Assembly: GCA_028688225.1 (NCBI GenBank)
Contig: JAQTYQ010000014.1
Coordinates: 1-64,000 of the forward strand
Reading direction: 5' to 3'
Source of the DNA: Opitutaceae bacterium
GTDB lineage: Bacteria; Verrucomicrobiota; Verrucomicrobiia; Opitutales; Opitutaceae
Length of the DNA: 64,000 bases
Both the position numbers and the translations under genes were made by a program. Below are positions 50,982-59,389 of this stretch, piece after piece. The notes under the pieces were generated by a model, which saw nothing but the letters and a program-made list of their open reading frames with translations, was not told where the DNA came from and searched no databases. How positions within the stretch are numbered: the stretch's first letter is position 1; each line of letters begins with the position of its first letter.

Positions 50982-52160
50982 CTAGCGGGACGACGCGGAC
51001 GAAGCATGGGTTTCGACGGACAAGGAAGCCGGCGGATGCAACGCCGCAAGCGCCGCGGCGTAGTCGTCGATGCCGCCGGCAATGGCCCCGGCGATGCGCT
51101 GGCGGTATTCAGGCGTGGCGACTTTCCGGGCCTCCAGGTTGTTGGAGAGATAAGCCGCCTCGATGAGCGCCGCCGGGCACTCGGCGAAGCGCAGGACCAC
51201 AAAACGCGCCCGTTTGTATCCGCGGTCGGAGGTTTTCAGATCGGCCAGCAGCTGCCGGTGCAGATGGTAACCGAGCACGGTGTTGGCCAGATCCTGCCGG
51301 TTGCCCGGGAAAGCGACATCGGTCATCGGGTCCTTCTTTTCCGTGCCGCTGGACAGCATGAACTGTGGCGTCATCACATAGGTTTCGGAGCCGGTCACGC
51401 GGCCGGCAGCGGTGGCCGGAAGGGAATTGAAGTGGATGCTCAGGAACAAGTCTGCCTTCGCCCGGGCGGCGATGCGGTCACGTTCCTCCAACTCGACCCG
51501 GCGGTCGTCGGTGCGCGTGAGCAACACCTTGTAGCCGCGCGTCTCCAGCAGCTTTCGCAGGCGCAGGGCAACATCCAGGGTCATGTGCTTCTCGTCGAGG
51601 CGCAGCCCGGCATTCTGGTTGCCGGGATCATTGCCGCCGTGCCCCGGATCGAGCACAATCAGCCGGGGCGGGGCCGGCAGCTGGCCGGCGAAGTCGGCCG
51701 GCCGCATCAACGGGGCGATGGTCTTGATGACGTCGATCTTGCCGACGTGGAGGCGGCCCTTGTCAATGACGACGGGCTCGCCCATGAAGACGCGCAGACC
51801 GTCGCAATAGAAATCGCGGTCCCGGTCCTCAAACTTGAGGCGCACGCGGCCCCGGCCATCGACCAGCTGCAGGATCCGGCCGCTGGTGACCCAGACGGGT
51901 TTGAGTCCGTAACGCTCGGCGATTGCCTGCACATCGACGTAGTCGGTGTTGTAAAGACGTTTGGAGGGCCAGAGCCGGCTGACGGGCACGGCGGCGGGAG
52001 GAGGCGCGGACGGGGATGGAACGGGCACTGCCGCGGCGGGCGCCGCGATGGTCCGGCCGGCCTCCGCCCGGTTTTGGGCCGAGGCTGGCGCGGTGCAGCC
52101 GCCGGTCAGCATCAGAACGGCCGCCGAGGCCAGCAGGCTGCGTGCGTGGAGCCGCGCCAT
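50982..52160 (-). CDS. N-acetylmuramoyl-L-alanine amidase, lipoprotein
   Basis: A 392-aa Amidase_3 enzyme. A lipobox-like LMLTGGC ends the signal; a Pro/Ala linker and a beta-rich N-domain (VDVQAIAERYGLKPVWV) follow. Catalytic features: IVLDPGHGGNDPG (His), DEKHMTLDVA (Glu), LSIHFNS (His), and ALIEAAYLSN (Glu). It cleaves the stem peptide from cell-wall muramic acid, for division or remodelling. It follows infC by 15 nt. Confidence 0.92.
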   Translation of the reverse strand: MARLHARSLLASAAVLMLTGGCTAPASAQNRAEAGRTIAAPAAAVPVPSPSAPPPAAVPVSRLWPSKRLYNTDYVDVQAIAERYGLKPVWVTSGRILQLVDGRGRVRLKFEDRDRDFYCDGLRVFMGEPVVIDKGRLHVGKIDVIKTIAPLMRPADFAGQLPAPPRLIVLDPGHGGNDPGNQNAGLRLDEKHMTLDVALRLRKLLETRGYKVLLTRTDDRRVELEERDRIAARAKADLFLSIHFNSLPATAAGRVTGSETYVMTPQFMLSSGTEKKDPMTDVAFPGNRQDLANTVLGYHLHRQLLADLKTSDRGYKRARFVVLRFAECPAALIEAAYLSNNLEARKVATPEYRQRIAGAIAGGIDDYAAALAALHPPASLSVETHASSASSR

Positions 52161-52175
52161 GAGTCTGGCCGCAGG

Positions 52176-52814
52176 TCAAGCCGGCGGGGATGAAGCCGGT
52201 GCCGCTGGCGCGGTGCTTTCCCTGACGTGGAATTTGAGCTTCCGCTTGTTGGTGGGCAGCGGCGTGAGCATCACGTAGATGTTGCGCCCGGTGAGCTTGG
52301 GCGCGCCATCCTGGTGGCCCATGTTCGCCAGCTCGGCCAGCGCACGGTTGATGACCTCGAAACCCATCTCCGTGCGCGCCATCTCGCGTCCGCGGAATTT
52401 CAGGCGCAGCTTGACCTTGTTGCCATGATCCAGGAACTCCTCGGCGTGGCGCAGCTTGGTGAGGAAGTCGTTATGCTCGATGCGCACGCTGAACTCGATC
52501 TCCTTGATCTTGCTCGCCGTCGTCTTGGCATGGGAGTGCTTCTTCGACTCCTCGTACATGTATTTGCCGAAGTCCATGATCCGGCAGACCGGCGGCTGGA
52601 CGTTGGGCGCCACCTCGACGAGATCGAGGTTGAACTGCTGGGCGAGCTGCAGCGCCTTGCCGGTGGCCAGCACCCCGAGTTGTTTGCCCTCGGGACTGAT
52701 GACCCGGATCTGTTCGGCCTTGATACGGTGATTGCGACGGATGTTTGCGAACGGATCCGTATTGCGACGCGGGGGGTAGCCGGGGCGGCCACCGGAAGGA
52801 AATGCGTTAGCCAT
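52176..52814 (-). CDS. infC: Translation initiation factor IF-3
   Basis: A 212-aa IF-3. RRNHRIKAEQIRVISPEGKQLGV begins the N-domain; the conserved VEVAPNVQPPVCRIMDFGKYMYE and the C-domain KEIEFSVRIEHNDFLTKLRHAEEFL, KVKLRLKFRGREM are clear. There is an about 20-residue N-terminal and a Pro/Ala-rich C-terminal extension. The ATG is used; a TTG lies one codon earlier. The usual rpmI-rplT partners do not follow it here. Confidence 0.96.
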   Translation of the reverse strand: MANAFPSGGRPGYPPRRNTDPFANIRRNHRIKAEQIRVISPEGKQLGVLATGKALQLAQQFNLDLVEVAPNVQPPVCRIMDFGKYMYEESKKHSHAKTTASKIKEIEFSVRIEHNDFLTKLRHAEEFLDHGNKVKLRLKFRGREMARTEMGFEVINRALAELANMGHQDGAPKLTGRNIYVMLTPLPTNKRKLKFHVRESTAPAAPASSPPA

Positions 52815-52930
52815 CAATCAGTAGGTAGGAATGATCAGGTCGAGGCGTGGTTTCTTGCGGCAAAGCCGGGGGATGACAATACCTAATTCGGGGGAATTTT
52901 CACCCAGGAAGGCCGTCGAACGGCAGCCGT

Positions 52931-53084
52931 TCAGCCCTTGGTTCCGGTGGTGGCGATGCCCTGGATGAAGGTCTTCTGGGCGAAGAAAAACAGGACCACG
53001 ACCGGCAGGATCGTCACCGTGCTCGCAGCCATGAGGTAGTGCCATTGGACGCCGCCGCTCTGCGACTGGTAGCTTTGCAGGATC
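52931..53084 (-). pseudogene. C-terminal fragment of a MalG-type sugar ABC transporter permease
   Basis: About 50 codons read [52 protein letters not shown] then stop. The MAAS...[17 protein letters not shown]-x-x-T-G-x-KG ending is the standard C-terminus of MalG-like permeases. The rest is gone: the reading runs straight into the end of pdxA in another frame. It is a truncated leftover. Confidence 0.75.
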
Positions 53085-54018
53085 ACCGCGCGGCCCGCCA
53101 GCCGATCAAACGCCGGGCCACCGTCACCGCGTTGGCAAAACTGCGCGGACTGGCGCGGCCCTGGCCCGCAATGCCGAACGCCGTGCCGTGGTCGGGACTC
53201 GTGCGCACAAAGGGCAGGCCCAGCGTGACATTCACCGCCTCGTCGAAATCGACCGCTTTAAGCGGCGCGAGGCCCTGGTCGTGGTACAGCGCAATCACGA
53301 CATCGAACTCGCCGCGCAACTGGCGCGCGAACAGCGTGTCCGCCGGTTCGCAAAGCGTCAGCCCGGGATGGGCCGTCCGCAGCCTGGTGAGAATCGGGTT
53401 GATGATGCGCTGCTCCTCGTCGCCGAGCAGCCCCCCTTCCCCCGCGTGGGGATTGAATCCGCACACGCCCAGGCGCGGCGCCGCCACCCCCTCGGCCCGG
53501 GCCAGCTCATCCGCTGCCCGCACCGTGCGCTCCAGATGGGCCGTGGTAAAAAATGCCGGCGCCTCGCGCAACGGCACGTGCCAGGAAAGCAGCGCGACCC
53601 GCAGCCGCCCGCCACAGAAGGCCATCGTCGGTTCTCCGCCCCAGCGGGCGGCGAAAAACTCCGTCTGTCCCGGAAAAAAATAACCGATGCGCGCGAGCCA
53701 CTCCTTGTTCACCGGCCCGGTGACGACGCCGGCAAACGCGCCTGCCTTGCAACCGGCCGCGGCGCGCTCCAGCGCGGCCCAGGCCACGAGCGCCCCTTCG
53801 CCGGACGGATGTCCGGGCCGGGCGGCGAACTTCTCCAGACCGACGGGAATCCTGGCTCCCGCGGCCGGCAGCGTCTCGAGCCAGCGTGCTGGTCCGATCA
53901 CCGCGACCGCCCGCGCCGCGGCGGGATTCGCCGCCAGCCACGTTGCGATGATCTCCGGTCCGACGCCGGCGGGATCACCGCAGGTGATGGCAAGTCTCGG
54001 CTGACGGCTGGCCGGCAT
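53083..54018 (-). CDS. pdxA: 4-hydroxythreonine-4-phosphate dehydrogenase
   Basis: A 311-aa enzyme of pyridoxal-phosphate synthesis. Motifs: [68 protein letters not shown] and [15 protein letters not shown] with the metal-binding His and Asp. It oxidises and decarboxylates 4-phosphohydroxythreonine with NAD. Its stop coincides with the upstream limit of the permease fragment, so the C-terminus could have been altered by that rearrangement. lpxA lies 46 nt upstream. Confidence 0.94.
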   Translation of the reverse strand: MPASRQPRLAITCGDPAGVGPEIIATWLAANPAAARAVAVIGPARWLETLPAAGARIPVGLEKFAARPGHPSGEGALVAWAALERAAAGCKAGAFAGVVTGPVNKEWLARIGYFFPGQTEFFAARWGGEPTMAFCGGRLRVALLSWHVPLREAPAFFTTAHLERTVRAADELARAEGVAAPRLGVCGFNPHAGEGGLLGDEEQRIINPILTRLRTAHPGLTLCEPADTLFARQLRGEFDVVIALYHDQGLAPLKAVDFDEAVNVTLGLPFVRTSPDHGTAFGIAGQGRASPRSFANAVTVARRLIGWRAAR

Positions 54019-54064
54019 GCCAGGCAGTAGTGGTCCTCCGGCCGGGGACGTCAAGGCTGCGTGG

Positions 54065-54829
54065 TCAAGGCGCCGCGGCCCCTGCCTCCTGTTCCGTCGA
54101 CCAGACCCGCCGGGCGCGCGCGATGCCGCGCCGCCCGCCGGCGAAAAACTCGAGGAAGCTCCGCGCTTCCGCGCTCCGCACCCCGCGGGTAAGCACCTCC
54201 TGGGCCCGCAGCCGGACATTGCCGCCGTCGAAATAGACTTCGCGAAAACACTCCTTCAGCTCGGCGACGATTTCCGGCGCCAACTTGCGCCGCTTCAAAC
54301 CGACGAGGTTGAGACCGACGATTTCGTCGCGCTCCGCCGCCATGACGAACGGCGGGATATCCAGCGTGATGCGCGCCAGTCCGCCGATCATCGCGTAGTC
54401 TCCAATCCGGCTGAACTGATGCAGGGCGGCGCCGCCGCCGACGAACGCATACGCCCCCACGCTGACATGGCCGGCCAGCAAGACGTTGTTGGCCAGCACC
54501 ACCTGGTCGCCGACCACACAGTCATGCGCCACGTGGGCCCCGGCCATGAGGTAGCAATTCCTGCCAATGACCGTCTCGCCGTCCTCGGTCGTCGACCGGT
54601 TCACGGTCACATTTTCGCGCAGGACCGTGCCCGCTCCGACGCGCACCCGGGAGGCCGTCGCCGGGTCGAACTTCAAATCCTGCGGATCGCCGCCGATGAC
54701 CGCGCCGGGATGCACCACCACGCCATCCTCCAGCCGGGCGTGGCGGGTGATGATCGCGTGGGCATGGACGGCACAATCCGCGCCGATCTGGGCCCCGTCC
54801 TCGATGATGGCGGTGGGATGTATGTTCAT
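54065..54829 (-). CDS. lpxA: UDP-N-acetylglucosamine O-acyltransferase
   Basis: A 254-aa left-handed beta-helix acyltransferase, first step of lipid A synthesis. NIHPTAIIEDGAQIGADCAVHAHAIITRHARLEDGVVV are hexapeptide repeats; the catalytic His102 is in AGAHVAHDCVVG; the C-domain has GLNLVGLKRRKL. The MNIHPTAI start is standard. It shows the cell makes lipid A. Other lpx genes are not nearby. Confidence 0.95.
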   Translation of the reverse strand: MNIHPTAIIEDGAQIGADCAVHAHAIITRHARLEDGVVVHPGAVIGGDPQDLKFDPATASRVRVGAGTVLRENVTVNRSTTEDGETVIGRNCYLMAGAHVAHDCVVGDQVVLANNVLLAGHVSVGAYAFVGGGAALHQFSRIGDYAMIGGLARITLDIPPFVMAAERDEIVGLNLVGLKRRKLAPEIVAELKECFREVYFDGGNVRLRAQEVLTRGVRSAEARSFLEFFAGGRRGIARARRVWSTEQEAGAAAP

Positions 54830-54875
54830 GCGTTGAGGGCTGGCCACGAGGGACAAAACCGGTCCGCGCGGGCGC

Positions 54876-55526
54876 CTACCCCTGTTTTCGGGCTTCGGTC
54901 CGGGCCTTCCGGCTGGCGGACTCGGGCAGCAGGTCGAGCTGCGGCTCCTTCAGAAAATCATAGATCTTGAGGATGCGGAGCAGCTGCAGGGTGTCGGATT
55001 TCCGGTAGTTCCGGTTGGTTTCGATCTTGTCGATGATGTCGAGCAGCATCGTGCGGAAGGATATGATGGCATCCACGCCGCGTTCCTTGAGCATCTGCAC
55101 GCTTTGCGCGCGGGATGGCTCGGCCGTGGGCAGGCCGGGCAGGACGAGGATTTTGGTGATATCGGGATGATTCCCCGGTTCGTCGGGATCGACCGGAAAT
55201 GACCGCTTGGCCTCCTGCACCACGTTTTCCTCGAGAAAAGTGAAGATTTCCGGACTGCCCTTCAATGTGGCCGGGGTGAAATGTCCGGTCGTGTGCCATC
55301 CCTTGACGACCACGATCGCCCGATGGATGAAAGGCAGTTCGGTTGAGAACAAAAAGAAGTCCGGCTTGCGAGCGCCCCGCTGATGGGCGGGATTGTAGAC
55401 GAGGAGGTCGACCTCCTCGTCGCTGGTCTTGCGGCGTGTCTGCACCTGGTACTTGCGGGCCTGCCGCACCAGGAAGCCGTTCTGCTCGAAGTATTCGCGG
55501 ACGATGCCTTCGTCGATGGCGGACAT
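54876..55526 (-). CDS. Conserved-looking hypothetical protein, nuclease-fold-like
   Basis: A 216-aa soluble protein that I do not recognise. SAIDEGIVREYFEQNGFLVRQARKYQVQTRRKTSDEEVDLLVYNP followed by RAIVVVKGWHT suggests a PD-(D/E)xK-type beta sheet (EVDLLV, then VVVKGW), but an acidic residue before the Lys is lacking. The C-terminal half is helical and ends in a basic tail. It lies between lpxA and aroB in the same direction. Confidence 0.7.
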   Translation of the reverse strand: MSAIDEGIVREYFEQNGFLVRQARKYQVQTRRKTSDEEVDLLVYNPAHQRGARKPDFFLFSTELPFIHRAIVVVKGWHTTGHFTPATLKGSPEIFTFLEENVVQEAKRSFPVDPDEPGNHPDITKILVLPGLPTAEPSRAQSVQMLKERGVDAIISFRTMLLDIIDKIETNRNYRKSDTLQLLRILKIYDFLKEPQLDLLPESASRKARTEARKQG

Positions 55527-55559
55527 GTCGATTTGGGATATCGGATACCGAAAAGCGGA

Positions 55560-55590
55560 AAGATCGTCGCGGCTGGCGCCAGCCGACGAT
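55560..55590. repeat. Palindromic repeat GATCGTC...GACGATC
   Basis: GATCGTCGCGGCTGG and CCAGCCGACGATC form a long stem around a CG centre with one small bulge. It lies in the gap between aroB and the hypothetical gene, like the other REP-type elements here. Confidence 0.5.
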
Positions 55591-55643
55591 CCGGCGCGGG
55601 GAATACACTTATCTACCCGGCGTCCGGCATCCGCAATCCGAAA

Positions 55644-56729
55644 TCAGACCGCCCCTGTTTCCCGCCAGGCGGCCTCGACCATCGCCGGGGCAATGCCGTC
55701 GCGGGTGGCGGCCTCGCCGAGGCGGTGCAGGACGACAAAACGCGGCAGTCCCCCACGCACCTTTTTGTCACGGGTCATGGCCTCCATGAGCGCAGCCACG
55801 GGCAGGCGTGACTTTAGCCGCGACGGCAGCGCATGGGCCGCCAGGACCGCGTCGATCCGGACGATATCGGCCGGGGCGAGATGACCGAGTTTCTGCGATA
55901 GCCGCGCCACCGCGGCAAGGCCGATGGCCACCGCCTCGCCATGCAAGTAGTATCCGTAACCGGTCACCTGCTCGATGGCGTGGCCGAAGGTGTGTCCGAG
56001 GTTGAGCAGCGCCCGCCCGCCCTCCGGGGCAAGTTCGCGCTCATCGGCTTCCACGATGCGCGCCTTGAGCGCGCAGCAGCGACGGATCACGGCCGGCAGC
56101 TCCGCGCCGGCAACGGTCAGCGGTGCGCGTTCGATCCGGGCCAGCAGCTTGGCATCGCCCAGCAGGCCGTATTTGATCACCTCGGCCATGCCGGCGGCAA
56201 ATTCCCGGACCGGCAGGGTCGCCAGCAATTCCGTCGCGATGAACACGCCCCGCGGCTGGTGAAATGCGCCGACCAGATTCTTCCCGGCCTTGAGATTGAT
56301 GCCGGTCTTTCCGCCAACCGAGCTGTCCACCATCGCCAGCAGGGTCGTGGGGATTTGGTAGTAGTCGATCCCGCGCAGATAGGTTGCGGCCGCGAATCCC
56401 GCCAGGTCGCCGATCACGCCGCCGCCCACGGCAAAAAGCACCCCCGTCCGATCAATCCGCTGTTCCGCCAGAAAATCCAGCACGCGGCCCAGCGACTCCA
56501 GCGACTTGGTCTCCTCACCCGGCGGAAGCGCCAACTTCGGTATATCGGCAGCAACCACCTGCAGGAACCGTTTTTGTTGGTTGGCAATGTTGGTATCGGT
56601 TACAACCGCCACCCGTCTGCCCGCTGCAACGAGTGCTTCAACGGTCGATCGAACGGCCGCACAGAGATCGCTGCCGATCCGTATAGCATAGCTTCGGTCG
56701 TTGAGGTTGACGGTCAAGGAAGCAGACAT
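55644..56729 (-). CDS. aroB: 3-dehydroquinate synthase
   Basis: A 361-aa NAD- and zinc-dependent enzyme, second step of the shikimate pathway. Motifs: LPPGEETKSLESLGRVLDFL, FAVGGGVIGDLAGFAAATYLRGIDYYQIPTTLLAMVDSSVGGKTGINL, KNLVGAFHQPRGV, LLNLGHTFGHAIE (zinc His), and HGEAVAIGL. Length and motifs are complete. Leftward, upstream of the hypothetical gene. Confidence 0.97.
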   Translation of the reverse strand: MSASLTVNLNDRSYAIRIGSDLCAAVRSTVEALVAAGRRVAVVTDTNIANQQKRFLQVVAADIPKLALPPGEETKSLESLGRVLDFLAEQRIDRTGVLFAVGGGVIGDLAGFAAATYLRGIDYYQIPTTLLAMVDSSVGGKTGINLKAGKNLVGAFHQPRGVFIATELLATLPVREFAAGMAEVIKYGLLGDAKLLARIERAPLTVAGAELPAVIRRCCALKARIVEADERELAPEGGRALLNLGHTFGHAIEQVTGYGYYLHGEAVAIGLAAVARLSQKLGHLAPADIVRIDAVLAAHALPSRLKSRLPVAALMEAMTRDKKVRGGLPRFVVLHRLGEAATRDGIAPAMVEAAWRETGAV

Positions 56730-56814
56730 CGAGTCATCATAAGAGCTTGTGTGATAGAGAGGTCAATCATCCAAATAATATGAGATTGAGACGCGGTAGC
56801 AATAAATGATTGAC

Positions 56815-56831
56815 TTGAGAACTCGTCTCAA
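56815..56831. promoter_or_regulatory. Fur-box-like site TTGAGAACTCGTCTCAA
   Basis: TTGAGA-ACTCG-TCTCAA is a perfect 6-bp inverted repeat with a 5-nt spacer, similar to the TGAGAA...TTCTCA core of Fur boxes. It lies 59 bp before the TonB receptor ATG, consistent with iron-repressed expression. Another GATTGAGACGC half lies nearby. Prediction only. Confidence 0.55.
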
Positions 56832-56889
56832 CAGATCTCCACGTGATGCTCCGAATACAAACGACTTCCTTCCGCCGCTTTCGCTAACC

Positions 56890-59061
56890 ATGAAAAAGAC
56901 CACGCAAACATCATGGCTCTCCTCCGGCCTTGCGCTGTTTCTCTGCGCGACCGCTTTCGCCCAAAAGATCACGCCAGCCGACCCTGCTGACAGCACCCCA
57001 AGCTCCGCGCCGCCCATCGAACTGCCTCCGTTCCGCGTCGAAGCAGAAGCCGAGGCCGATCACTTCGTCCAAGGCCCCTTTCTGCCCGACGTGCAGGGTG
57101 CCAAGATCAACGTCGGCAAGAAGACCACGATTCTCGACTTTGACAGCTTTCCGCGCATTACCGGCAACAACTACCGCCAGGCGCTCGCGCAAGCGCCGGG
57201 TCTCGTGCTCAGCGAAGAGACGTCACCTCTCGTCAGCATCGGCTACCGCGGGCTTGATCCCCATCGCGCTCAATTCACGCAGGTGTTGAAGGACGGCATT
57301 CCGATCCACGCCGATCAGTTCGGATATCCCGAAGCATATTACACCCCGCCTCTCGACACGGTTGACCGCATCGAATTCGCTCGCGGTGGCGCGGCGCTCA
57401 TGTATGGCCCGCAACCCGGTGGCGCGCTCAACTACGTCACGCACCGGCCGCGCATGGACCGATCGTTCTCTATGTCCACGCTGCACACGTTCGGCAGCGA
57501 CGATTACTACTCCACGTTCAGCTACCTCGACGGCACGGTCGGTCGCGTCGGCTACTACGGCTACTACAACCAGCGCCAATCCGACGGCATCCGGTCGGCC
57601 AACAGCGAGTACGAACTGAGCGCGTGGCTTGGCCGGGTCGTGCTCGATGGCGGCACTTCGAGCCGCTGGATTCTGACGCTCGAAACCTATGACGAAGAAC
57701 ATGGCGAGCCTGGCGGCCTCACGTTTGCGAGCGGGGCGAACACCGTGAATTACAGCCTCTCCCGCGAAGCGCCTTCGCGTTTCTTCGACCGCTTCAATCT
57801 CGATCGCAAAGCCGCATCGCTGGTTTGGGAGCGTGATTTTGCCCGCGGCACCTTCGTCGCTCGCGCGTGGGGGATCGACTATCTGCGGGCATCCCGCCGG
57901 CAGGGCGGCGGCGGCTTTGGGACGCTGCCGGCCGGCACCGCCGCCGGCACCAACACGATCGAGCGCCAACAATTCACCACGCTCGGCGCTGAGGCCTGCG
58001 TCCGTTTCGACTGGGGTGCGGGAAACCGTCACGTCTTCACGGCCGGAGCGCAATCTTACCGCACCGATTCGCCGCGCACCGACTCGCGTGGCGCCGCACC
58101 CGACGCCACCGCCGGCGCCGTGCAGACAAAGTCGCAGCGCGACATTACCTACCTGCCGGTTTTCGCAGAGAATCTCTTTCGCCTTGGTTCACTGAGCATC
58201 ACGCCCGGTTTCCGCCTCGAAACCATCCGCCAGGATGTGCGCGAGCTCGTGAACGTTGCCAAGACGAGCGCCGGTCGTGCGCTCGCCGCGCGCGACGACT
58301 CGCAAAGCGTGCCGTTGTTCGGGCTCGCCGTGGCCTACGATCTGCCCGCCAAGGCGCAGCTCTACGCGAACATCTCGCAGAGCTACCGTCCGATGATCTT
58401 CACCCAAGCCGTGCCGAACGGCGCGACGAACGTCGTGAACAACGACCTCGAAGAAGGCCGCGCCATCCAATACGAAGTGGGCTGCCGCGCGCAGCCGGCC
58501 GCCGGCCTTGTCTTCGACGCGAGCGTTTTCCAGCTCGATTTCGACAACCAAATCGGGAATCTCGCTTTGCCAGGCGGCCTTTCCACCGTCGCCAATGTCG
58601 GCCGGGCCGTGCATCGCGGCATCGAGGCCGGCGCGCAGTATGATCTCTTCCGGCTTGTCGGCGGTTCGCCGAAGGGCGCGCTGAATCTTTACGCCAACAT
58701 CCTGTTGCTTGATGCCGAATTCAAGGAGGGCGCCACTGCCGGCAAGACTCCGCAATACGCACCCGACCACGTCGTCCGCGCCGGGCTCATCTACGTGCGG
58801 AGCGACAGCCTCAAACTCGGGCTGACCGGCACGCTCTCCGCCGACAGCTTCGCCGACGACGGCAACACCGCGCAGCGCTTTGTGCCGGCATACGCCGTGT
58901 GGGATCTCACCGCCGAGTGGCGTGTGCCGCGCACGCCGGTCCACGTCATCGCCGGCATTAACAACATCTTCGACGAGGACTACTACAACCGCGTGCGCAA
59001 CGACGGGATCGATCCTGCGCCGCGCCGCAACTGCTACCTCGGCGCCGCCCTCGAGTTCTAG
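56890..59061 (+). CDS. TonB-dependent outer-membrane receptor, ferric-siderophore type
   Basis: A 723-aa protein with a signal peptide (LSSGLALFLCATAFAQ). A plug domain follows (FPRITGNNYRQALAQAPGLVLSEETSPLVSIGYRGLDPHRAQFTQVLKDGIPIHADQFGYPEAYYTPPLDTVDRIEFARGG). Then a barrel ends with INNIFDEDYYNRVRNDGIDPAPRRNCYLGAALEF and the terminal aromatic. The plug and the GGALNYVTHRP motif resemble FecA-like iron-siderophore receptors. The MKKTTQT start is chosen because it opens a signal peptide. A Fur-box-like site lies upstream. The exact ligand is unknown. Confidence 0.9.
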   Translation: MKKTTQTSWLSSGLALFLCATAFAQKITPADPADSTPSSAPPIELPPFRVEAEAEADHFVQGPFLPDVQGAKINVGKKTTILDFDSFPRITGNNYRQALAQAPGLVLSEETSPLVSIGYRGLDPHRAQFTQVLKDGIPIHADQFGYPEAYYTPPLDTVDRIEFARGGAALMYGPQPGGALNYVTHRPRMDRSFSMSTLHTFGSDDYYSTFSYLDGTVGRVGYYGYYNQRQSDGIRSANSEYELSAWLGRVVLDGGTSSRWILTLETYDEEHGEPGGLTFASGANTVNYSLSREAPSRFFDRFNLDRKAASLVWERDFARGTFVARAWGIDYLRASRRQGGGGFGTLPAGTAAGTNTIERQQFTTLGAEACVRFDWGAGNRHVFTAGAQSYRTDSPRTDSRGAAPDATAGAVQTKSQRDITYLPVFAENLFRLGSLSITPGFRLETIRQDVRELVNVAKTSAGRALAARDDSQSVPLFGLAVAYDLPAKAQLYANISQSYRPMIFTQAVPNGATNVVNNDLEEGRAIQYEVGCRAQPAAGLVFDASVFQLDFDNQIGNLALPGGLSTVANVGRAVHRGIEAGAQYDLFRLVGGSPKGALNLYANILLLDAEFKEGATAGKTPQYAPDHVVRAGLIYVRSDSLKLGLTGTLSADSFADDGNTAQRFVPAYAVWDLTAEWRVPRTPVHVIAGINNIFDEDYYNRVRNDGIDPAPRRNCYLGAALEF

Positions 59062-59389
59062 CACCTGCTCGTCCACTCCGCACCAGGAATGCGGCCGCCC
59101 GCCCGCGGCCGGTTTTTCAGAAGTTTCAACTGAGACTGACCCCCGATTCCCGCATGAATCGCTCCCTCCTTCTTCTCTCCTCCAGCCTCGCCGCCGACCC
59201 TGGCCTGCGCCGTGGCCTGTCTCCTCATCTGGACCGGCCTAGCCATGTCCAGGCGCAGATTTCTCGGCCGCAAAACGAGTACAACCATAGCCCCGGCAGC
59301 CTGACTCAAGAGGAACTCGCCGCCAATTCGTCCTTTCCTCGCACAAGGTCCTCCAATGAAAGCGATCATCCAAACCGACCTGACACATC
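59062..59389. other. Gap between the TonB receptor and the porin gene
   Basis: It holds the GCGGCCGCCCGCCCGCGGCC GC-rich stem followed by a short T-run (about 59091-59117), a possible terminator, and the frameshifted small membrane reading frame. Nothing else is recognised. Confidence 0.5.
59154..59304 (+). pseudogene. Small single-span membrane protein, frameshifted
   Basis: The first frame opens MNRSLLLLSSSLAA; a shift of one base near 59195 then gives TLACAVACLLIWTGLAM followed by SRRRFLGRK and a short tail to a stop. Joined, they form a roughly 49-aa protein with one transmembrane helix and a positive inner end. The extra base may be a real mutation or a sequencing error. No family is recognised. 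Confidence 0.4.
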
